Assembly (NCBI GenBank): GCA_038531315.1
Contig: JBCBBT010000004.1
Coordinates: 1-64,000 of the forward strand
Origin: JAJFFW01 sp038531315
Lineage (GTDB): Bacteria > Pseudomonadota > Alphaproteobacteria > Caulobacterales > Parvularculaceae
Reading direction: 5' to 3'
Length of the DNA: 64,000 bases
A program made the translations under genes and the position numbers. Below are positions 61,229 to 64,000 of the stretch, piece after piece (the first letter of the stretch is position 1; each line of letters starts with the position of its first letter). The notes beneath the pieces are model-generated. The model saw only the letters and a list, made by a program, of their open reading frames with translations, was not told the DNA's origin and did not search any database.

Positions 61229-61735
61229 ATGCAATGGATGGATTTTGCACAACTCTACCTGAACGCCGAGGGCCGCATCAGCCGCAAGACCTGGTGGCTC
61301 GGCTCGATCGGGGTCGTCGTCTTGTCACTTATCGCCTCGCTTGTTGTCGCCCCGATTGTTGTGATCGTAAGCGGACAGTCGGCGACGACGGAAGGCATTG
61401 GCGAGCTTGCGCTGCTGGCGCTGTTTTTCACGCCTTATCGTTCATTGACGTTCAAACGGCTCAATGATCGCGACCGGCCGCACTGGCTTTTCTGGGTTTT
61501 CCTTGGCCCGAGCATCGCGTCCGCCGTCCTGAAATTGCTTGGTGTTTCCGGTGGATATGCCTCTTTTGTGCTCCTCGGACAGGACGTCGAAATGTTCCAG
61601 CCGAACGTTATCGGCCACTTTGTGAACCTGGCGCTCATCGTGACTTTCGTCTGGATGCTCGTCGAGATGGGATTTCTGAAAGGTCAGGAAGGCGCCAATA
61701 CGCACGGCCCGGACCCATTGGAAAACGAATTGTAG
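61229..61735 (+). CDS. DUF805 membrane protein
   Basis: 168 residues with the DUF805 pattern: LYLNAEGRISRKTWWLG before the first helix, a central RSLTFKRLNDRDRPHWLF and further helices (about 24-50, 78-97, 128-148). The family is widespread and uncharacterised. The gene is single, and divergent from purB. Confidence 0.88.
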   Translation: MQWMDFAQLYLNAEGRISRKTWWLGSIGVVVLSLIASLVVAPIVVIVSGQSATTEGIGELALLALFFTPYRSLTFKRLNDRDRPHWLFWVFLGPSIASAVLKLLGVSGGYASFVLLGQDVEMFQPNVIGHFVNLALIVTFVWMLVEMGFLKGQEGANTHGPDPLENEL

Positions 61736-61756
61736 GCCCGGCGCTGCAGCCCCCCC

Positions 61757-61830
61757 TGCGCGACTGCGCTAATCCAGTTTTGCGCGACTGCGCTTAATCC
61801 AGTTTTGCGCGACCGCGCTTAAACCAGTTC
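61757..61830. repeat. Three tandem 24/25-bp repeats at a gene 3' end
   Basis: TGCGCGACTGCGCTTAATCCAGTTT occurs as 61757-61780 (one base shorter), 61781-61805 and 61806-61830 (with two changes and a shifted end). On the minus strand the first unit contains the last codons and stop of the HhH gene (CTGGTTTAA); the others copy that end as CTGGATTAA or CTGGATTA, plus GCGC-AGT-CGCGC. Confidence 0.85.
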
Positions 61831-62271
61831 TTCGCGGCGACGTTGAGGCTGTTTGCCCATGCGGATGCGGCGCGCCTGCGACACCCATTGCTCGCGGTCG
61901 ACCCTGCCGGTCTCGCCAATCTGGCTCTCAATCTGGCGAATACGCGAGGGGCCCCAATCGGCGATCTGGTCGAGATAGGTGACGCCGAGCGTTTGAAGCC
62001 GGCGCTGCATCACGTCATCGATCCCCGTGATTTTTGTCAGGTCGGGATCGCGCGCCATGGACGCGAGCGGCATGCCGATCTTGTGCGCCGCGGACGGGGC
62101 GGCCGGCTCCAGCAAGAGAGCGCCTTTATCGTCAAACGCGTCAGGGATCGGGCGCGGCTTGCGATCGTGGAGCGTTGAGCGTCGAAGGCTCCAGACCCAC
62201 CAGCCGACGCTGAGACCGCCCGCAAAAGATGCGGTCAACGCAAGAAAAAGGGAGGCGTCTGAAAGCTGCAT
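61819..62271 (-). CDS. Membrane-anchored helix-hairpin-helix protein
   Basis: 150 residues. One N-terminal membrane helix (about 7-28) and a linker precede a C-terminal domain, LTKITGIDDVMQRRLQTLGVTYLDQIADW...IRQIESQI, resembling the HhH-like extension found on NADH dehydrogenase subunit E and other alphaproteobacterial proteins. The extension's role is unknown. The gene end carries the 25-bp tandem repeats listed separately. Confidence 0.78.
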   Translation of the reverse strand: MQLSDASLFLALTASFAGGLSVGWWVWSLRRSTLHDRKPRPIPDAFDDKGALLLEPAAPSAAHKIGMPLASMARDPDLTKITGIDDVMQRRLQTLGVTYLDQIADWGPSRIRQIESQIGETGRVDREQWVSQARRIRMGKQPQRRREELV

Positions 62272-62398
62272 ACTCGAAACCGACGAAAGAAGAGTTTCAG
62301 CTTACCATTTGTTTATGTTGAGGAAAACAAGAGTTTGCGAAACTCGCGTGATAACAGCACAGCCGCGCAACCTGACGTGGAAAACGAGCGCTCGCCGA

Positions 62399-63448
62399 TC
62401 AGGCGCTCACGGTTTGCCAATCGAGGATCACCTTGCCCGATTGACCCGAGCGCATGATATCAAAGCCTTGTTGGAAATCGTTGGCCGCCAGTCGGTGTGT
62501 CAGGATCGGCGAAAGATCGAGCCCCGCCTGCAGCAGCGCCCCCATCTTGTACCAGGTTTCGAACATGCGCCGCCCGTAAATGCCTTTCAGCTCCAGCCCC
62601 TTGAAAATCACATGATCCCAGTTGACGCCGGCGCCGTTGGGCATAATGCCGAGCATGGCGATGCGCCCGCCGTGGTTCATCGTGTCAAGCATGCTCGAAA
62701 ATGCGGCCGGCGCGCCGGACATTTCGAGGCCGACGTCGAACCCCTCCGTCATGCCGAGTTCATCCATAACGGCTTTGAGATCGTCGCGGCCGACGTTGAC
62801 GGCCCGGCTCGCCCCCATCTTTTCGGCGAGGTCGAGCCGATAATCATTAACGTCCGTGATGACGACGTGGCGCGCCCCCACAAATCGAACGATCGCCGCC
62901 GCCATAATGCCGATCGGACCGGCGCCGGTAATCAGCACGTCTTCGCCGACGACATCGAAGGCGAGCGCGGTATGGGCGGCGTTGCCAAACGGATCAAAGA
63001 TCGCGCCGAGGTCGTCGGAGATATCGTCAGGCAGTTTGTATACGTTGAACGCCGGCGCGCTCACATATTCAGCGAAGGCGCCGGCGCGATTAACGCCGAT
63101 GCCGAGCGTGTTGCGACATAGATGGCGCTTACCGGCGCGGCAGTTCCGGCAATAGCCGCATGTCACATGACCTTCAGCGGAAACCCGGTCGCCGATTTTC
63201 AATTTTGAATGTTCGGGGTGGACCTCCGCGCCGATCTCGACAATTTCGCCGGAAAATTCGTGACCGACCGCCATCGGCACCGGGATCGTCTTTTGCGCCC
63301 AGTCGTCCCAGTTATAAATATGAACGTCCGTGCCGCAGATCGCGGTCTTTCGCACTTTGATCAAGACATCGTTGGGGCCGATGGTCGGCCGCTCGATATC
63401 AGCGAGCCAGATGCCTTCTTCAGGTTTTGCTTTGATCAGAGCTTTCAC
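62399..63448 (-). CDS. tdh: L-threonine 3-dehydrogenase
   Basis: 349 residues. It is a medium-chain Zn dehydrogenase: ICGTDVHIYNWDDWAQKTI with catalytic Cys, GHEFSG, structural-zinc CGYCRNCRAGKRHLC, nucleotide site ITGAGPIG. The NWDDWA and TLGIGVNRAGAFAEY segments are specific to Tdh. It oxidises threonine to 2-amino-3-ketobutyrate. The usual partner kbl is not beside it in this window. Confidence 0.96.
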   Translation of the reverse strand: MKALIKAKPEEGIWLADIERPTIGPNDVLIKVRKTAICGTDVHIYNWDDWAQKTIPVPMAVGHEFSGEIVEIGAEVHPEHSKLKIGDRVSAEGHVTCGYCRNCRAGKRHLCRNTLGIGVNRAGAFAEYVSAPAFNVYKLPDDISDDLGAIFDPFGNAAHTALAFDVVGEDVLITGAGPIGIMAAAIVRFVGARHVVITDVNDYRLDLAEKMGASRAVNVGRDDLKAVMDELGMTEGFDVGLEMSGAPAAFSSMLDTMNHGGRIAMLGIMPNGAGVNWDHVIFKGLELKGIYGRRMFETWYKMGALLQAGLDLSPILTHRLAANDFQQGFDIMRSGQSGKVILDWQTVSA

Positions 63449-63584
63449 GAGCGATGCGGCTTTCAGATGAGAAACGAACTGGACCGCTTTCCATTATCGC
63501 TAAAAAGGCTGGGATCGCCAAGGCGCGTCAATTCCACGTTATCGGTCACCGCGTTATCGGTCCCGCATCACTGTCCCTGCATCA

Positions 63585-64000
63585 TCATCGCTTCATCAAC
63601 TGACACGCGCGCGGCGCGAAATAAGTGATGACGCCCGTCGCGCCGGCGCGTTTTATGGCGAGAAGGCTCTCAAGGATCGCCCGGTCGCCGTCGATCCAGC
63701 CATTTTGCGCCGCCGCCATGATCATCGCGTATTCGCCGGACACCTGAAACGCAAAGGTCGGCATGGCGAATGCGTCCCTGACGCGTCTCACGATATCTAG
63801 ATAGGCGCCGGCGGGCTTGACCATGACGCTGTCAGCGCCTTCGGCAATGTCCATCGCGACCTCGCGCAACGCCTCGTCGGTATTGCCGGGATCCATCTGA
63901 TAGGTGCGTTTGTCGCCCTGCAGGACGCCCGACGATCCGATGGCGTCGCGATAGGGGCCGTAAAAAGCTGACGCGTATTTTGCGGCGTAAGACATCAGGT
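63585..64000 (-). CDS. hemB: Delta-aminolevulinic acid dehydratase, 3' part (start beyond window)
   Basis: About 138 C-terminal residues; the frame runs off the right edge. AAKYASAFYGPYRDAIGSS, KRTYQMDPGN, EGADSVMVKPAGAYLDIVRR and FAFQVSGEYAMIMAAAQNGWID are clear HemB sequence, including the substrate-binding Lys of MVKPA. HemB condenses two aminolevulinate molecules to porphobilinogen. Confidence 0.97.
   Translation of the reverse strand, partial: LMSYAAKYASAFYGPYRDAIGSSGVLQGDKRTYQMDPGNTDEALREVAMDIAEGADSVMVKPAGAYLDIVRRVRDAFAMPTFAFQVSGEYAMIMAAAQNGWIDGDRAILESLLAIKRAGATGVITYFAPRACQLMKR

Overview
The window is a GC-rich chromosomal segment of an alphaproteobacterium, probably from the Caulobacterales / Hyphomonadaceae / Parvularculaceae side of the class. 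The placement rests on a popZ gene beside a pcm-like gene and tolC, perfect TTAA-N7-TTAAC (CtrA-type) boxes, an ispH-thrB-rnhA run, a serS-surE-nlpD run, a VPLPA-CTERM protein, a CobT gene and many outer-membrane and Tat-exported proteins. It is inference from gene content; no 16S gene is present. Nearly all of the window is ordinary chromosome: no insertion sequence, prophage, integrase or CRISPR array is visible.

Layout. 1-3.3 kb: an overlapping operon of a CMD-family protein (cut by the window edge), an HSL-type esterase and an MFS transporter. 3.4-3.9 kb: tRNA-Asn and a gap with a CtrA box and a minus-strand terminator that may bound a small RNA. 3.9-10.3 kb: a tripartite RND efflux operon (minus). 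10.6-10.9 kb: tRNA-Cys followed by tandem 111-bp repeats that each copy the tRNA 3' end. 11.2-14.2 kb: pcm-like, tolC, popZ. 14.4-17 kb: Tat-exported kelch protein, SodC lipoprotein and a DUF1801 protein in a patch of lower G+C. 17.3-22.2 kb: gyrA, coaD and two cyclophilins. 22.4-23 kb: VPLPA-CTERM protein with a strong terminator. 23.4-26.9 kb: serS, surE and an NlpD-like LysM/M23 lipoprotein behind a CtrA box.

27-31.3 kb (minus): two hotdog thioesterases, chorismate mutase, a Tat-signal SDR and a YheS-type ABC-F protein. 31.5-36.9 kb: an unrecognised membrane protein, ndk, a small anchored protein, a fatty acid hydroxylase-family protein, an EF-hand protein, a DUF1295 protein and a nitroreductase. 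37-39.7 kb: YceI lipoprotein, cytochrome b561, second YceI lipoprotein and a fasciclin protein. 39.7-45.8 kb: cobT without cobS or cobN, a family 2 glycosyltransferase, rnhA, thrB and ispH. 45.9-52 kb: small lipoprotein, argS and a large Oar-like TonB receptor.

52.1-56 kb (minus): an FMN riboswitch controls ribD-ribE-ribB-ribH, and folE follows as a probable fifth gene. The riboswitch terminator runs straight into the ribD start codon. 56.1-64 kb: MsrA, an S9 oligopeptidase lipoprotein, a DoxX-like protein, purB, a DUF805 protein, a membrane-anchored HhH protein next to three 25-bp repeats, tdh and the 3' part of hemB.

The observations that most deserve follow-up are the tRNA-Cys repeats (they recall the E. 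coli tyrT/rtT arrangement), the compact FMN-riboswitch expression platform with folE in the operon, the possible CtrA-linked small RNA at 3.7-3.8 kb, the dyad upstream of popZ and the two-YceI/cytochrome b561/fasciclin cluster.
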